A DNA stretch of 64,000 nucleotides from Thelonectria olida (Eukaryota > Ascomycota > Sordariomycetes > Hypocreales > Nectriaceae): the NCBI GenBank assembly GCA_020736575.1, contig JAGPYM010000008.1, positions 310,001 through 374,000 on the forward strand, written 5' to 3'. Under the pieces are notes generated by a model. The model worked only from the letters and a program-made list of their open reading frames with translations, was not told the origin of the DNA and searched no databases. Both the position numbers and the translations under genes were made by a program. Positions 52,781-64,000 of the stretch are shown piece after piece (the first letter of the stretch is position 1; each line of letters begins with the position of its first letter).

Positions 52781-55700
52781 CTAAATACCCACTGTTGCAA
52801 CGTCCAACGCCGACCACCCGCACTGCTCCCACGGCGCAAGGAATGCCGCCCTCTGTGCATCCCCCGCTCTCTCAGTTCCAGCATACGCTTTGGCCAGATG
52901 TTGCGCCTCCAAGAGTCCGCGAGGTGGGATTCCTCGGGCGGCCACCTTGAGCGCCATCTGGGCGGCGTATTCGTCGCCACTCGTCTCCGCAAGAGCTGAC
53001 CAGCCGTGCGGGAGGTTGGGATAAAGCATGATGTCTGTTTGAACCTGAGTCTTGACATCTTCATCTGTCCGACCCTCTCCCAAGGTAGCGATTCCCCGGA
53101 GCACCTCGCTAATGTGGCCCTGCTCGGTCGCCGTGACTTTGTCGCTGGTTCTGAGGCCCTGCAGCTCCTCCAAGACTGCCTCCAGGCTATCTTCGTCGTT
53201 GTCAAGCAAGGCAATGACACCAAGAAGAAGCACGGACTGGACATGGTCAGGATGCTCCGAGATGACGCCAAAGAGCGCTTCACGGGCCCTATCCTTGGAC
53301 GCCTCGGAACCTTCGGCCCAGAGGACCTGAGCAAGCAAGCAAACCGCGTCAGGGTTGCCATCCGACTCTGTCAAGGCCTCGTCAAAACTTTTAATGGCGT
53401 CTTCGAACTGATTGTCGAAATACAGTGCGAGTCCAGAAGTTAGGTGGGCAGAGAGACGGCCCTTCTTTCGTTGTTCGCCAGTAAGCTCGTTCTCCGCTTC
53501 CTCGCTGGTGAGGCCGAGAGCCAACTCTGCACACTCAACTGCCTTGTCATAGGAGCCAGCTGCCAGGTATGCTCTCGCCAGATCTGTCTTGGCCAAGGCA
53601 AATTTTGCCAGGCTATCGGATGATTCGGTTCTCTCGTAGTCTCCCTCAAGAAACGTGGAAATCTTCTCAAGTGTCTCGACAGCCCGTGAGCTCTCGTGCG
53701 TTCGCTCTTGGTAGAGTGTTGAGAGGTGTCCAAAGGCCAGGTCCTCGGGTCTGAGGCTCTGGAGTTGGTTGAGCGCAAAGAGAGGCTGAACGATGGATGC
53801 AACGGTGAGGGTGTTGGAAGGCACCTGGATGATATGATCAAACATAGATGTCGAGTAATGCACACGTGTTGGCGCAGAGGACGAGTCCGAAATCTCCATG
53901 GCGTGATTGAACAAACCCCTTGCTTCCTTGACATCTCCATGCAACAATGCGATGAAGCCTTGGCCGAGCCATGCATGTGCATAGTCGGGATCATTTGATT
54001 GAGCTCTCGTGTATGCCTCGTTTGCCAATTGCATGTCCCCAGACAATAGAGCGAGCGTTCCAAGGTTGGTCCACGCAGCGGGACTTCTCTCGTTGAGGTA
54101 GAGACTCCTCGAGAAGGCATGCTGTGAGACAGAGGGGTTGATCTCGCTTGTAACGACACCCAATGAATTCCAAAACTCCGAGTTACCAGCCTCCAGCTCA
54201 ATAGCCCGCTTAAACGCCCTCACGGCTGCCTTGATGTACCTGCTGGACTTCTTGCGAAGATCGGATGGGAGACAGACGTGGGCGCGATACTCGGCCCATC
54301 CCAAGTTATAATACGCAACAGCCTGGGCATGTCGATCCTGGGCAGAAATGTGAATGGCTTGCTTGTAGCTCAGAATCGTTGCGTGGATGCATCGCGTCAA
54401 ATCAACTCCCGGTTGCTCGTCGTCTGCATAAAGGCCCTTGGCGAATACAACATCAGTGCCGACATTGTCGATCTTTGCGAGGATTTCATAGGCCTCCTGC
54501 GAGCTGTTCTCAAGCAGAGTCCGAATCGACTTTGTGGGGAAATCTGCCGTCCTGCTCTGCACAGATGAGAAAACTGAGCAAGCATCTGCCACCGTCTTCC
54601 AGAAGTTGAAAGTCTCCAGCACGCTTCCGCTGGCCTTTGTTGCAAATTCGATGGTGTCGGTCGCAAGCTGTATCGACTTTCCAAACAAGCCCTTTTCAAT
54701 CGATGTGAGTGCACTGTCCACCATGGTCTGCATGAGAGCAATAGTAACACCCTCTTCGTCGGAGTGAGTTTCCAAAACAGCCTTGTACAGCGAGATTGAT
54801 TCATCGTACTCGCCCAGCTCTCGCCTTATGTTAGCAAGCATGTACTTGGTGAACCAAGTGTCTCCGGAAATATCTGTCTCGGCATTGTCCTCGAGCTTTT
54901 GGGCGTTGAGGATTGCCTTGGTCGCTGCAATATGACGTCCAGAGTTGTGGTAGCTCTCTCCAAGGCCGACCCATGAGTGATAATCCTCTGGGGAAATTCG
55001 GAGTGCGGCCTGGAATGATACAATGGCTTTGTGAAAGTCCTGCTTGTTGAGCTCAGCGACGCCCAGTGCTGCGAATGGCCAGCTGATGCCCTTCCTCTTA
55101 GATCCAGGAGGAGGCTTCACTTTTCCGGAATCGACGATGCGACGAGAAACCAGTTCGACTCTATCCCAGTCTCCATCATCGGCGAATGACCGCGCCAGGC
55201 GCTCGGCCGCAACCACCTCAGACGGTGACAATTCCAGAGCCTTCTGGAAACAGCGTCGTGATCTTTTCTTGTCCTTGGCGTAGTCGGCATAGTAGACACC
55301 GAGGCTTGAATAAGCAGGGGCGAAGTTGATGCTGTTGTTCAGAGCACTCAGCCAGTAGGCGTAGGCACATTCTCCCTTGCGTTGCTTCCTTGCAGCGCGG
55401 CTAGTATCGATATTCCAGATACAAACACCGACTCTGTGCTGAGTCTCGCCAAGTAGCTCCTTTGAAGGGGCTCCCTGTTTCTCCAGTGGCTCTAGGCATT
55501 CTAGCAATTCCTCTTTTGCGGTTGCCCAATCGCCCTTGAGCGCCTTGACCCATGCAGCCTCCGACTTGACCTTGACATTGGTGGCGTCGCGTTCAAGTGC
55601 CCTAGTGAGAAAGTCGATGGCTTGATCGTACTCTTCCTCTTCCTCGTAAATGAGGCCGACGCCTATCAGAGCAGAAGTAGAAGTGGTGTCGCGGTCAAGA

Positions 55701-57113
55701 ACTTTGTCAAACAGATTCTTTGCTTCCTGGTGGTGCCTTGGTGACTGGTAGTATACCAGAGCAGTACCGAGGGACAGGTAATAAGCATCTTCTGTGTTGA
55801 TATATGAGAGCCCAGTCTTTTTGCGTTCTTTGGCCACAAGACTAGATGCTTTGCGCATGAGCTCAACCGTGCTTTCGTACTCTCCAAGGTGAAGGAAGAA
55901 TTGACCGACAAGGCGATATGCGAGGACAGAGTCGGCAGTAGCGATACCCTCCATCATCATCACCAGCCGATCCTCGTCAGTCAGGGGAACAACAAGTGTA
56001 GGGACGCCACCATCATCATCGTCCTCGCTTTCATCAGTACCGGTGGTTTCGGCAGGAGCTTTCTCCTCTGGTTTCTGAGCCGGAAAGGGAGAGATGGAGC
56101 TCGTCAAGAAGCTAGTGATGACTTTGTAAAGGTCGCTGTCTGGGAAATGTAGGCAGTAATTTCGCAGAACCGCTGGGTCCCACTCCCTGACTTCTTTGTG
56201 ATCTTGCCATTCTATGGCAATGTCCCACGCCAGCTTGTGAGGATGGTTAATGGCGACCATGCCATTCGCCAGGTCGAGAACCTTGGCACGTTCTTGGGCC
56301 TTTTCGTCGCCGGCTGGCGCAACCAAGAGGCGCTCGTAGCAGAGTTGAATGAGCTTCTCCTCATATGTACGTCTAAGGTCGTCATCGGCGGTCCAATTAA
56401 TGAGTTGTCGGTAGATGTGTTCCAATTTACTCTGTTTGTAGACTTCTCGCTTCACCTCTATCGTGACCTCGGTCAGTTTCGCGCCTAGTCTGGTTCGGCG
56501 TTCGCCAATCAGAGCGTTGATTCGCTTCTTTTCAAACCCCTCGATGATGTGGGCAATGCTCTCGTATGTCTTGGAAGGGTGCGGAAAGCGACCTTCCAAG
56601 ATGGCATAGATGGGGCTTTCTGGAAGTTGAATCCACAGAGCGTCGGCGTACTGAAGCTGATCGCCCTGGACGCGAGCGAAATCGACAAACTTGTCGACGA
56701 CGTCTTGACACTTGTACATGTCGTCGGCGGCTTGGTACATGGGTGCGAGATTAACGACGGCATTTTGATATCCGTTGAGCTTCTTGTTTCCCTGCTTCTC
56801 ATAGAGCTTGATCAGGCCTTGCCATGCCTGCGTCTCCTTTGGGCGAATAGCGGTTGCAGCAAGATACATAGCCTCGGCTTCATCGAGCTTGCCCTTTTTG
56901 TCCAAGGCAAATGCGAGGAAGATGTGTCTGGTGGTGTGGTCAGCAGAATGCTCGCAGAGAGGTTCACTGGGGCGAGGTGAAGGGGCCAGTTTCTTACCCT
57001 TGGTAGTTCTTGGGCTCCTTCTCGAGGAATTCTTGGGCCTTTGTCACGGCATCGTCGAACTTTTGTTGTCGAATGGCCTCGTTGATGGCCTTGAGTGCAG
57101 CTTTGGAACTCAT
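52781..57113 (-). CDS. SKI3: Ski complex TPR subunit Ski3
   Basis: Scaffold of the cytoplasmic Ski2-Ski3-Ski8 complex, which feeds mRNA to the exosome for 3'-5' decay. Exons 57113-56998 and 56927-52781, with a 70-bp intron, give 1420 aa. The first exon supplies MSSKAALKAINEAIRQQKFD, then DAVTKAQEFLEKEPKNYQGH, a TPR start. The splice restores NYQGHIFLAFALDKKGKLDE and AEAMYLAATAIRPKETQAWQ. Tandem TPR helices run the full length, for example SALIGVGLIYEEEEEYDQAI, APAYSSLGVYYADYAKDKKR and DYHSWVGLGESYHNSGRHIA. An acidic patch (DESEDDDDGG) lies in the first third. Length and repeat architecture match Ski3; the protein is too long for other TPR families likely here. The second exon of 4.1 kb is uninterrupted. 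Confidence 0.92.
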
Positions 57114-58629
57114 GGCTCAGCTTGGTGGTGAGCGGAACCCCACTATAAGGTGCGCTCAGGACAAGGCAGAGATGGTTGGGGGGGGAGGGAAGGGAAAGAA
57201 GAGAATTATATCAAATCCTTGATGGTTTCATGGCAGTTCTAGTTCGTGACGGAATGACGATGCTCAGCAAGTTCAAGCTTGTTGTTGCTGTTGATGGATG
57301 ATAATTCGAGCTTCGCTGTGCTTGAGCTGTGGATTATGGTTGTGTCATTCCTACGTTAGCCGAGGATTCCCCGGTGCGCTTCAAGTTAACATTGCAACCG
57401 GGCGCAGTCTAAGTATTTCAAAGTTAGAGATTGGGAAATTGAATGAGTCTGTAATTGCGTTGCACTCGAAGGGAGATTTTGTTCGCCTCGTAATTTAATA
57501 CAGAAAACGCTGTCGAAAATGTTGTGCGGTGATGCTGTGACGCATTCCGGGTGGTCATGGCACTTGGCCGCCTCCCCGTCAACGGATGCCTGAGAGGCCG
57601 AGGTCAGAACGGAAACACATCTTCCATCTCTTCTCTTCGTGACCTGCAGAAATTGACGTACGAGAATAGGAAAAAGGCGATAAAGTAGGGGATATGCTGT
57701 GTTGGAGTCTCATTCATGATTGACCACCTTGGTCCCACAGGGTAGCCGTTCTTTGCCGCGTACAGTGATACAGGTATGTGGAGGATCGACCAATGCCTAG
57801 ACATGATGTCGCCCGAGTGGTATGACAAAGAACCGGCAGTTGCATGCCATAGCCGCCGGGTGACGTTGAATTTATTTCGGTGCCTATTTTCTGCAAATCC
57901 CGAGGCCGGGCTGGGAAAGCCCCCAAGCTTAGCCATACTATGTGCTTGGAGTGAGTGGGAGAAGAGTTACACCTCGCGCGGATGTTACACTTGGACAGTC
58001 TTACACATCCATGCGATAGGTTGAAGAAGACGAATAGCAGTCGGGAGAATTAAAAGCAGAAAAAAGAGACAAAAAGAAGCAAAGAATTGTAAGCACAATC
58101 TCGCCCTCGCCCTCGCCCTCCCTCGTCTTCCCCACACTGCTTGAAGATCCTATCTCGGGGGATCCCAACCCCAGACTGCAGATCACCCCATACACAACCA
58201 TTCTCATGACAAACATCGATCGCTTTCGCCAATGCCACAGCAGCTGGGCAACTTGCACTTCTCCATGCACAGCCATTGCATCCAACGAGGCTCATCTCCT
58301 CGTTGGAAAAACCTTGCCCCGTTTCTGTCGGCACACTTGTGCCCTGCCCGTCTATGCCAAGCTGTAAGCTGGGCAATGTGTTGGCTGCATGTATCTATGT
58401 AGGACGTAGGGCGGGAGCCACCCCCCATGTCATTTACAGCCTCCTGTTCGCTCATGTTGACTGCTTGGGAGGTTGCCATGCATTTGGTGTATGAACTGTC
58501 ACACACGTATATAACGTAGCGACTCCCTCTCCATGGTTACCTGTTCCCCTCTCTGTTTTGCCGTTTGTCCACTGTAGTTATACTCCCAAGAAACGACAGT
58601 ATAAAGGGAACAATACAAGGAACCTCATC
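57114..58629. other. Divergent intergenic region between SKI3 and the MFS gene
   Basis: 1.5 kb. Short frames only, including a 110-codon minus-strand frame at 57604-57936 without recognisable domains. A GAGGGC repeat (minus strand) lies near 58101-58120. No gene supported. Confidence 0.5.
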
Positions 58630-61475
58630 ATGGCGTACGAAATGCAGACCAACGGGCATCCTCGTTCGACTTCTTCGTCGACCCAGATAAACAACCGTCG
58701 GGCCAACGACCAAGCCATCATCGAGAATCCTCTCAGTAAGCAACATCTTCCATCATGGTCAACACACACACTCTGACATGTGTACACAGCGCACGTCTCA
58801 GATGAGGAGTTGGAGGCCGACGTGCGGAACTTTGCCGACACATACCTCCGCTCGATCAAGTACGACGATATACTACGAGGTGCGCGTGTGGCCAAGGACA
58901 TTGGCCTCTATGATCAGGTTGCTCGAGACAGCGATCCAAACGCGGGGTCTCATCTCCCAGTGCAACTGACGGCTGAAGAGAAAAGAGCCCTTCGAAGGGA
59001 AAGAGACGGGCCGTTCAGTGAGAAGGGCATGATGGTCGTCATCTTCACTGTGTCGTTGGCCGCGTTTCTTCAAGGTCAGTTCCGCGCATCTCTTTCATTG
59101 TCGATGATTGAACCCGCTAATTCACTTCATCACTGCACGTTAACGCCATACTAATGTCCGCTTAGGATTCGTCCAGTCGTCTTTCAATGGCGCCTCATTA
59201 TACAAGCAAGGATTCGGACTCGGCTCTAATGACAACACGAATTCAACTGGGTCTACCAGCACCGAGGACTGGCAGCTCGGAGCAGCAAACGGATCCCCTT
59301 GGTTCTTTGCCGCTCTGGTCGGCTGCCCTCTATCGCTGCCGATCAACTACTGGTTTGGCAGGAGAGGAGGCATGGCTGTTGCAGCGTTTCTCATCTTTGC
59401 TAGCTCTATTGGAGCCATATTTGTGAGGACCTGGCTGCAACTCTTCTGCGTCCGAATCGTGAATGGAATTGGTGAGTGAGCCCACTACCACTGCGGTCTT
59501 CGTGAAAACACTAGACAGCTGACAACGACTACCCTTAGGCATGGGCGTCAAAGCCGTGAGCACACCCATTCTGGCTTCCGAAACCGCCGTCGGCTTCTGG
59601 AGAGGATCTGCCATCCTTGCGTGGCAGCTTTGGTAAGATACTGCTGGATTTGACAGCCTATATTCTAGACTGACCTAAATGTTAATAGGGTCGCATTCGG
59701 AATCATGATGGGCTTTGCTTTCAACCTCATCTTCACAACTTCGAACTCGGACCGCCTGACACTGGATCTGATCCAAGGCGCTCCTTTAGTTCCTGCCGCG
59801 GCCTTATTTGTGACGGTGCTTCTGCTTTGCCCCGAATCGCCGAGATATCATCTCCTCAAGGGCCCCAACTACAGTCACGAAAAGGCCTACCAGATGCTAC
59901 GCCGCGTGCGCAACACAGAGGTGAGAGCATACAATACGGTTTCAAATAATGAGAAATATTGCTCATGTAAGAAATAGCTTCAAGCGCTCCGGGATATCTA
60001 TGTTGTCCACAAGTCAATCGAACAAGAGACCATGGGGGAATTTCACGAGGACCCAAGCGCATTGCTCTCGCCGGGATTTTGGTGGGCGGTTTGGGACTTC
60101 TTGCTGCAGTTCAGACAGCTTTTTGAACAAAGACGTCTCCGAAATGCTCTCATTTCGAGCTCGGTTGTAAACTTGGCACAGCAGCTTTGTGGAAGTGAGT
60201 GATGAGGTTCCGAGGTCAACAACGACATACATGCTAACGAATTGGAGTCAACATTATCGCATTCTACTCTGGTAAGAAAGTTCATGAAATAAGACAAAAG
60301 CCAGATTCTAACCTTGTCTAGGGACACTCTTTAGCAGCTTTGGAACCGAGACGATAACTGCGATGGCCTACAGTCTCGGTCTTGGTAGAGCACACCCATG
60401 GGCTTTGTCACGAGTATGAGCTCAGAGCTAACGCAGGTATTCTCTAGGTACCGTCAACTTTCTCTTCGCACTCCCGGCCATCAAGAGCATCGACACCCTC
60501 GGTCGAAGGAAATGGTTGCTCCTCACTCTTCCCATCATGGCTCTGTTCATGGGGGGCGCGGCGTTGACAACTCGCATCGAGAATACGGACACGAAAATCG
60601 GCGTGTTGGCCTTCTTTCTCTTCAGTAAGCCCAAAGAAATCCTACTTGGAAAAAAACACAAGACGTGGGCCTAATTGGCGGTAAAGTGTTTGCGGCGGCG
60701 TATTCTCCAGGCTTGGGTCCCATACCCTTCACCCTTGCATCTGAGAGCTTTCCCTTATCACATCGAGAAGCAGTAAGTGCGCCTCAAAAGAAGCCCAGAG
60801 ACGACCTGCTGACAAGTTAAGGGCACCGCGTGGGCCATCTCTATAAACCTCCTTTTTGCGGGTTTACTGGCCATGTTCTTCCCCAAGTACGTTTAATCTT
60901 TGGAAGTATAGACAGCTCAAGATACCTTGGCACAATACTCATGCGTCCGCAGCATTATTTCCGGCCTTCACAACGGCGGAACGCTAGGCCTGTTCAGCGG
61001 CCTGAACATGGTAGCCCTAGTTCTCGTGTTCCTCCTCGTCGAGGAGACGAAGCGTCGAAACCTCGAAGACCTCGACCTCATCTTTGCCGTGTCCAAACGT
61101 CGCTTCATGAGCTTCCAGATCCAAGTCTACCTCCCCTGGCTCTTCCGTCGAGGGTTCCTCGGGAGCAAGGAGACGGAACCGCAGTTCTACCGCGACCTGA
61201 TCTGGGACCCGGAGAGACCTGACGATAAGAGGCCAAGAATCGGGGGCGAGCCAGTGGGGAGCCTGGAGGAAGTGAACGACGCGGAGGCACCTGGAACTCG
61301 GCTGGAGACAATTCGCCGGCCTGAATATGGACCGCCAGATGGGCGGCGGGTGGAGCACGATGGGAATCCGATTGAGGAAATTGATGGGCATAGCATTTTG
61401 GAGATTGATGGGACTGCTCGTGAGGAGTTGGAGGGAACGGTGCACCAGGGACACCGACGCCAATATGGAGAGTAG
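58630..61475 (+). CDS. MFS sugar-porter-like transporter with a long cytoplasmic tail
   Basis: Membrane transporter of the major facilitator, sugar porter-like group. Twelve exons: 58630-58735, 58790-59074, 59166-59471, 59539-59632, 59689-59920, 59978-60194, 60248-60271, 60322-60384, 60448-60624, 60687-60772, 60822-60886 and 60953-61475. All phases agree, giving 725 aa; exon 7 is 24 nt. N-terminal about 140 residues are hydrophilic, then TM1 (MMVVIFTVSLAAFLQGFVQS). Family motifs: NYWFGRRGGM, FCVRIVNGIGMGVKAVSTPI and LASETA, LCPESPRYHLLKG, GLGPIPFTLASESFPLSHRE and LVEETKRRNLEDLD. The C-terminal 150 residues are hydrophilic and acidic (EEIDGHSILEIDGTAREELE). The substrate is unknown. Eleven introns is far more than any other gene in the window. 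Confidence 0.88.
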
Positions 61476-62191
61476 ACTCTGTGACGAGTCATTGTTAGTC
61501 CATCTCGCTGGTTCCGTCATGTTTGAGGTCAAGCCGTTCCTATTAATAGTCTTGATGCCAACGGTTTTACGTATTTTTGGCTTGCGATGTCATCGCCGTC
61601 GACCGGCGCATGCACCGAACAGTTCTAGGGCTTGGGAACGCCCAAAGCCACCGCGTCAGAGTCATATTCACACCATCTCGCTAACTCCAGGCCGCTGATT
61701 GCCCTCTTTTCTGTACGTACTTCTTTGCATCGTGTCCCCTCCCGTCTTCAACGTCGCATCGACGCCCACGTTGAACACTTGAAACCCCCCGGGTCCCCAG
61801 TCGGCCCATCCCGGTGACTCCAGCGCCGGCCCAAGTGGGGCCTCGGATGAATATTCGTATAGAATCCTGGATTTTCGGATAGACCATCATCTTGTTGGAC
61901 GAAGATCAACATGTGTGGGCTCAAACAAGATGGTTTCGACACCGATGCTCGCGCGTCGTTGCAGCTAGGTTGAGGTCTGGTGCTGTAAGTCGGAGGCGAG
62001 TCATTTCATCCAGAGCTATATAGGGAGCCTCCTCTGATCCTCCTCTGTTCTTCTTCTTCCCCTTCCCTTCTCTCTACTACAAATGGTTTCCACATATCCG
62101 ACAAATATTCGTATACTTCGTACTTCGGACAGACCACAACAGTTCCCCATACTCCTCTTTTCCCACAATAACGCCTGTCCAAGTCGATACC
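61476..62191. other. Intergenic region before the four-helix membrane protein
   Basis: 716 bp, no gene seen. TATATAG near 62019-62025 lies about 170 bp ahead of the next ATG and could be a TATA box. Confidence 0.45.
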
Positions 62192-62725
62192 ATGACCCGC
62201 GAATGGCACCCTCGCGCCCTCGCCCAAATCACTCTGCGCAGCCTCCAGTTCGTCTTTGCCTGCATTAGCGCCGCCCTCTACGCCGTCGACCTTGCCAACT
62301 GGTCCAGCGCTAGCAAGCACGCCAACGCCAGCTGGATCTACGCCGAAGTCGTCTCCGTGTTGGCCGTCTTCACCTGCGTTGCCCAGTGGTGGCTTGCACT
62401 ACGTCCCCTGGCGTCCTGCCCGTGGGACAGTCTCCTGTTCCTCCTGTGGCTCGTCGCTGTTGCCGTGTTTGGGCAGTTTCTGTCTGGAAATGATGAGCCA
62501 GAGGGAGGATTTTCCAAGGGAAGAATTGGCGCAGCGGTGGGAATCGATGCTCTGAACATGGTACTATGGTTGATGTCGGCGGTCGAGGCATGTATGTGCT
62601 GCGGTGCGACGCGAGAGGTGAAACGGCAGAAGAAGGTGCAGCCATCGCAGAAGGAACGGGACTTTGCCATGGAGGAGGTCAAGGTTGCGGACGAGAATCC
62701 TCCATCGTATGATGAAGCAGTGTAA
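62192..62725 (+). CDS. Four-helix (MARVEL-like) membrane protein with PPxY tail
   Basis: Intronless, 177 aa. Four hydrophobic segments: about residues 18-37 (LQFVFACISAALYAVDLANW), 47-67 (WIYAEVVSVLAVFTCVAQWW), 80-97 (LLFLLWLVAVAVFGQFL) and 110-136 (IGAAVGIDALNMVLWLMSAV and on). The spacing, the Arg before TM1 and the conserved Asn/Trp pattern in the first loop are those of small fungal MARVEL-domain proteins, which often associate with eisosomes or vesicle membranes; this is a family inference. The cytosolic tail is Lys-rich and ends DENPPSYDEAV, containing PPSY, a WW-domain ligand of Rsp5/Nedd4-type ubiquitin ligases. Start ATG context is ACCATGACC. Upstream is a TATATAG element. Confidence 0.75.
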   Translation: MTREWHPRALAQITLRSLQFVFACISAALYAVDLANWSSASKHANASWIYAEVVSVLAVFTCVAQWWLALRPLASCPWDSLLFLLWLVAVAVFGQFLSGNDEPEGGFSKGRIGAAVGIDALNMVLWLMSAVEACMCCGATREVKRQKKVQPSQKERDFAMEEVKVADENPPSYDEAV

Positions 62726-62930
62726 TCAGTCAAATGAGTGTCTGTTTCACTCATTTCCTGTTGGATCGAGATGTGGACGGTCAAAGAGCCGCGCCAGAAG
62801 TTCAAACGGGCTTGCTGTCAACTAGACCAAAGACAGGCAGCAGATTCTTGATAATACGCAAAGCCAAATGCCAAACGCTCACGGCGATCAATCCCGTTTT
62901 CCCTTCTTTCGGAGAATTCCATAGTGCCCA

Positions 62931-64000
62931 TCATTGTCCATCTAGCGCTACCCGAATTGGCCAGTCGAGCCACGGCAAATAACCCCGGCTCAGCATTCCG
63001 CGTATAGAGTCGTGAAGGTGTCGTATCCAGGCTCGAACGAACCAACACCGTTTCAGAGTGTTTAGAAGCGGCACGAAATAGGCAAAAATAATCAGCGCCT
63101 GCGGCTCTTTTCGCTGTATGCAGGCAACAAACGGGTCTTGTAAGCGGTAGAGCCATCCCAGCACTGCTCGGTTGCTGGCTGGGCCGTTGAACATGCCCTT
63201 GCCATCCCCATAGTTGCCCTCGTAGATCTCTGATAGTGCCGAGAGTGCCCGTAAATAGATAATGGTGTCGGGCGTGTGGTATGATTCGAGCCACTTCCGA
63301 AGCTCGTCGAGCGGCTCCATCCAGTCGACGTAAGGGAAGCCTTCGATCAGATACATGGGCCGACGATCATTCTCCTCTTCCTCGTTTGGGGTGCCGAGAG
63401 GAGCCATCAGTCCGGTAAAGAGGGTGGCGGGCTCAATTGTTCGACGGATTAACCGCACACCGTGAATCAGTGGGAGCCACTGCTGGGGCGTGCCATCGCT
63501 GACATTGCAAATTAGGAGATCGTTAACGCCCGTTGGGCCTGCAGCAAATGCGCAGTAGCACACGAGAACCGCGGACACATACAGAGCACCGCAGTTGGTT
63601 TCGTCTAGGCTCGGCAACATCTTGTTGAGCTCAGCGACACCAACCTCTGAATGGTGACGAGCTAGGGAGAGGTAGTGAGCATGACGGTCGGTGTTGCCAG
63701 GCTCCAGATAGGCCAAGTGGTATCCAGCTAGAGAATATGAAAGATGGAGCACAAAGTGGTAGGAAAGGCCAATCTGTGGCACATTTCGTTCCCAGAACCT
63801 GATCATGTTGTGGTCATGATCGTCAGAGTCGTGGAGGGTTCTCGCGGTGCGAGTGACAAAATGAATGATCAACTCGGCGTCAGCCATGTTGAACGAGCAC
63901 GGTATTGAGTCCGAGGCGGTTGAGGCTGGCGTAGTGACGGTTGACGACGGCGAAGTGCCGGTTCTCTCCGTTGCTGGCTGCGGCGGGATGGGCTTCGCTA
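62931..64000 (-). CDS. Fungal-specific transcription factor, C-terminal part (Zn2Cys6 type; N-terminus beyond the right edge)
   Basis: The frame is open from the right edge to the stop at 62931, at least 355 aa with no intron visible. It begins in a Pro/Ser/Thr linker (PPQPATERTGTS, TTPASTASDSIPCSFN), then MADAELIIHFVTRTARTLHD, the beginning of the fungal regulator domain seen in Upc2-like Zn2Cys6 proteins. Helical stretches with that character follow: HFVLHLSYSLAGYHLAYLEP, HHSEVGVAELNKMLPSLDET, NCGALYVSAVLVCYCAFAA and WLPLIHGVRLIRRTIEP. The C-terminus has ALIIFAYFVPLLNTLKRCWF then RAWIRHLHDSIRGML. The ATG at 63887 lies inside this frame and is not the true start. The zinc cluster itself is outside the window. 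The target pathway is unknown; it lies next to a membrane protein and an MFS gene. Confidence 0.8.
   Translation of the reverse strand, partial: AKPIPPQPATERTGTSPSSTVTTPASTASDSIPCSFNMADAELIIHFVTRTARTLHDSDDHDHNMIRFWERNVPQIGLSYHFVLHLSYSLAGYHLAYLEPGNTDRHAHYLSLARHHSEVGVAELNKMLPSLDETNCGALYVSAVLVCYCAFAAGPTGVNDLLICNVSDGTPQQWLPLIHGVRLIRRTIEPATLFTGLMAPLGTPNEEEENDRRPMYLIEGFPYVDWMEPLDELRKWLESYHTPDTIIYLRALSALSEIYEGNYGDGKGMFNGPASNRAVLGWLYRLQDPFVACIQRKEPQALIIFAYFVPLLNTLKRCWFVRAWIRHLHDSIRGMLSRGYLPWLDWPIRVALDGQ

Noticed and set aside
57604..57936. 110-codon minus-strand frame between SKI3 and the MFS gene
   Set aside because: One weak hydrophobic patch but no recognisable family, no splice partners; length is expected by chance.
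62931..63887. Complete transcription-factor gene starting at 63887
   Set aside because: The frame stays open to base 64000 and encodes a linker typical of Zn2Cys6 regulators, so the ATG is internal.
1..64000. tRNA, rRNA, CRISPR or intact transposon
   Set aside because: Looked for B-box GGTTCGAATCC patterns, spaced identical repeats and transposase or reverse-transcriptase motifs on reading through; none convincing. A tRNAscan-SE and RepeatMasker run would be decisive.

Overview
The window is a stretch of a filamentous ascomycete chromosome (Pezizomycotina, most likely Sordariomycetes). The evidence is about 25 densely packed eukaryotic genes with short introns (mostly 45-70 bp, GT..AG, often with a CTAAC/CTGAC-type branch site), ascomycete-type versions of housekeeping proteins, and fungus-specific families (Ace2/Swi5 zinc-finger factor, Zn2Cys6-type regulator, Spt10, DUF4470). 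The species cannot be named from sequence alone. No rRNA, tRNA, intact transposon, CRISPR array or biosynthetic gene cluster was seen.

Layout. 1-10 kb: a ZIP metal transporter running off the left edge (-), MSH2 (+), a GNAT acetyltransferase (+) and a phosphoketolase (-). 10-14.7 kb: a gene-poor stretch holding only one candidate 42-aa ORF. 14.7-25.2 kb: a small ankyrin protein, chaperonin subunit CCT7, an Spt10-like acetyltransferase with an integrase-type zinc finger (-), mitochondrial ribosomal protein uS2m (-) and a CBS/PB1/transmembrane protein (-). 27.7-35.4 kb: an Ace2/Swi5-type transcription factor and a 1157-aa DUF4470 protein. 36-57 kb: a compact run of CCT6, TSR4, eIF3k, DNA ligase I, a three-exon 52-aa membrane protein, AP-1 beta, BOL2, NIF3, VPS51, RMI1 and SKI3. 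58-64 kb: an MFS sugar-porter-like transporter with 11 introns, a four-helix membrane protein with a PPxY motif, and the C-terminal part of a fungal transcription factor running off the right edge.

How the genes relate. Most are unrelated housekeeping functions: genome maintenance (MSH2, CDC9, RMI1), chromatin (SPT10), protein folding (CCT6, CCT7), translation and RNA decay (eIF3k, TSR4, uS2m, SKI3) and trafficking (APL2, VPS51). There is no operon-like functional cluster. Gene models were built by hand: frames were joined at splice sites that preserve recognisable family sequence, and exon lengths were checked for phase.

The most useful observations are two stop-free introns with length a multiple of three inside ACE2, a C-homopolymer frameshift in RMI1, a small split membrane-protein gene whose first coding exon is only the ATG, an in-frame presequence-like extension upstream of NIF3, and an unusual repeat tail on uS2m. 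I found no convincing wholly new biological system.
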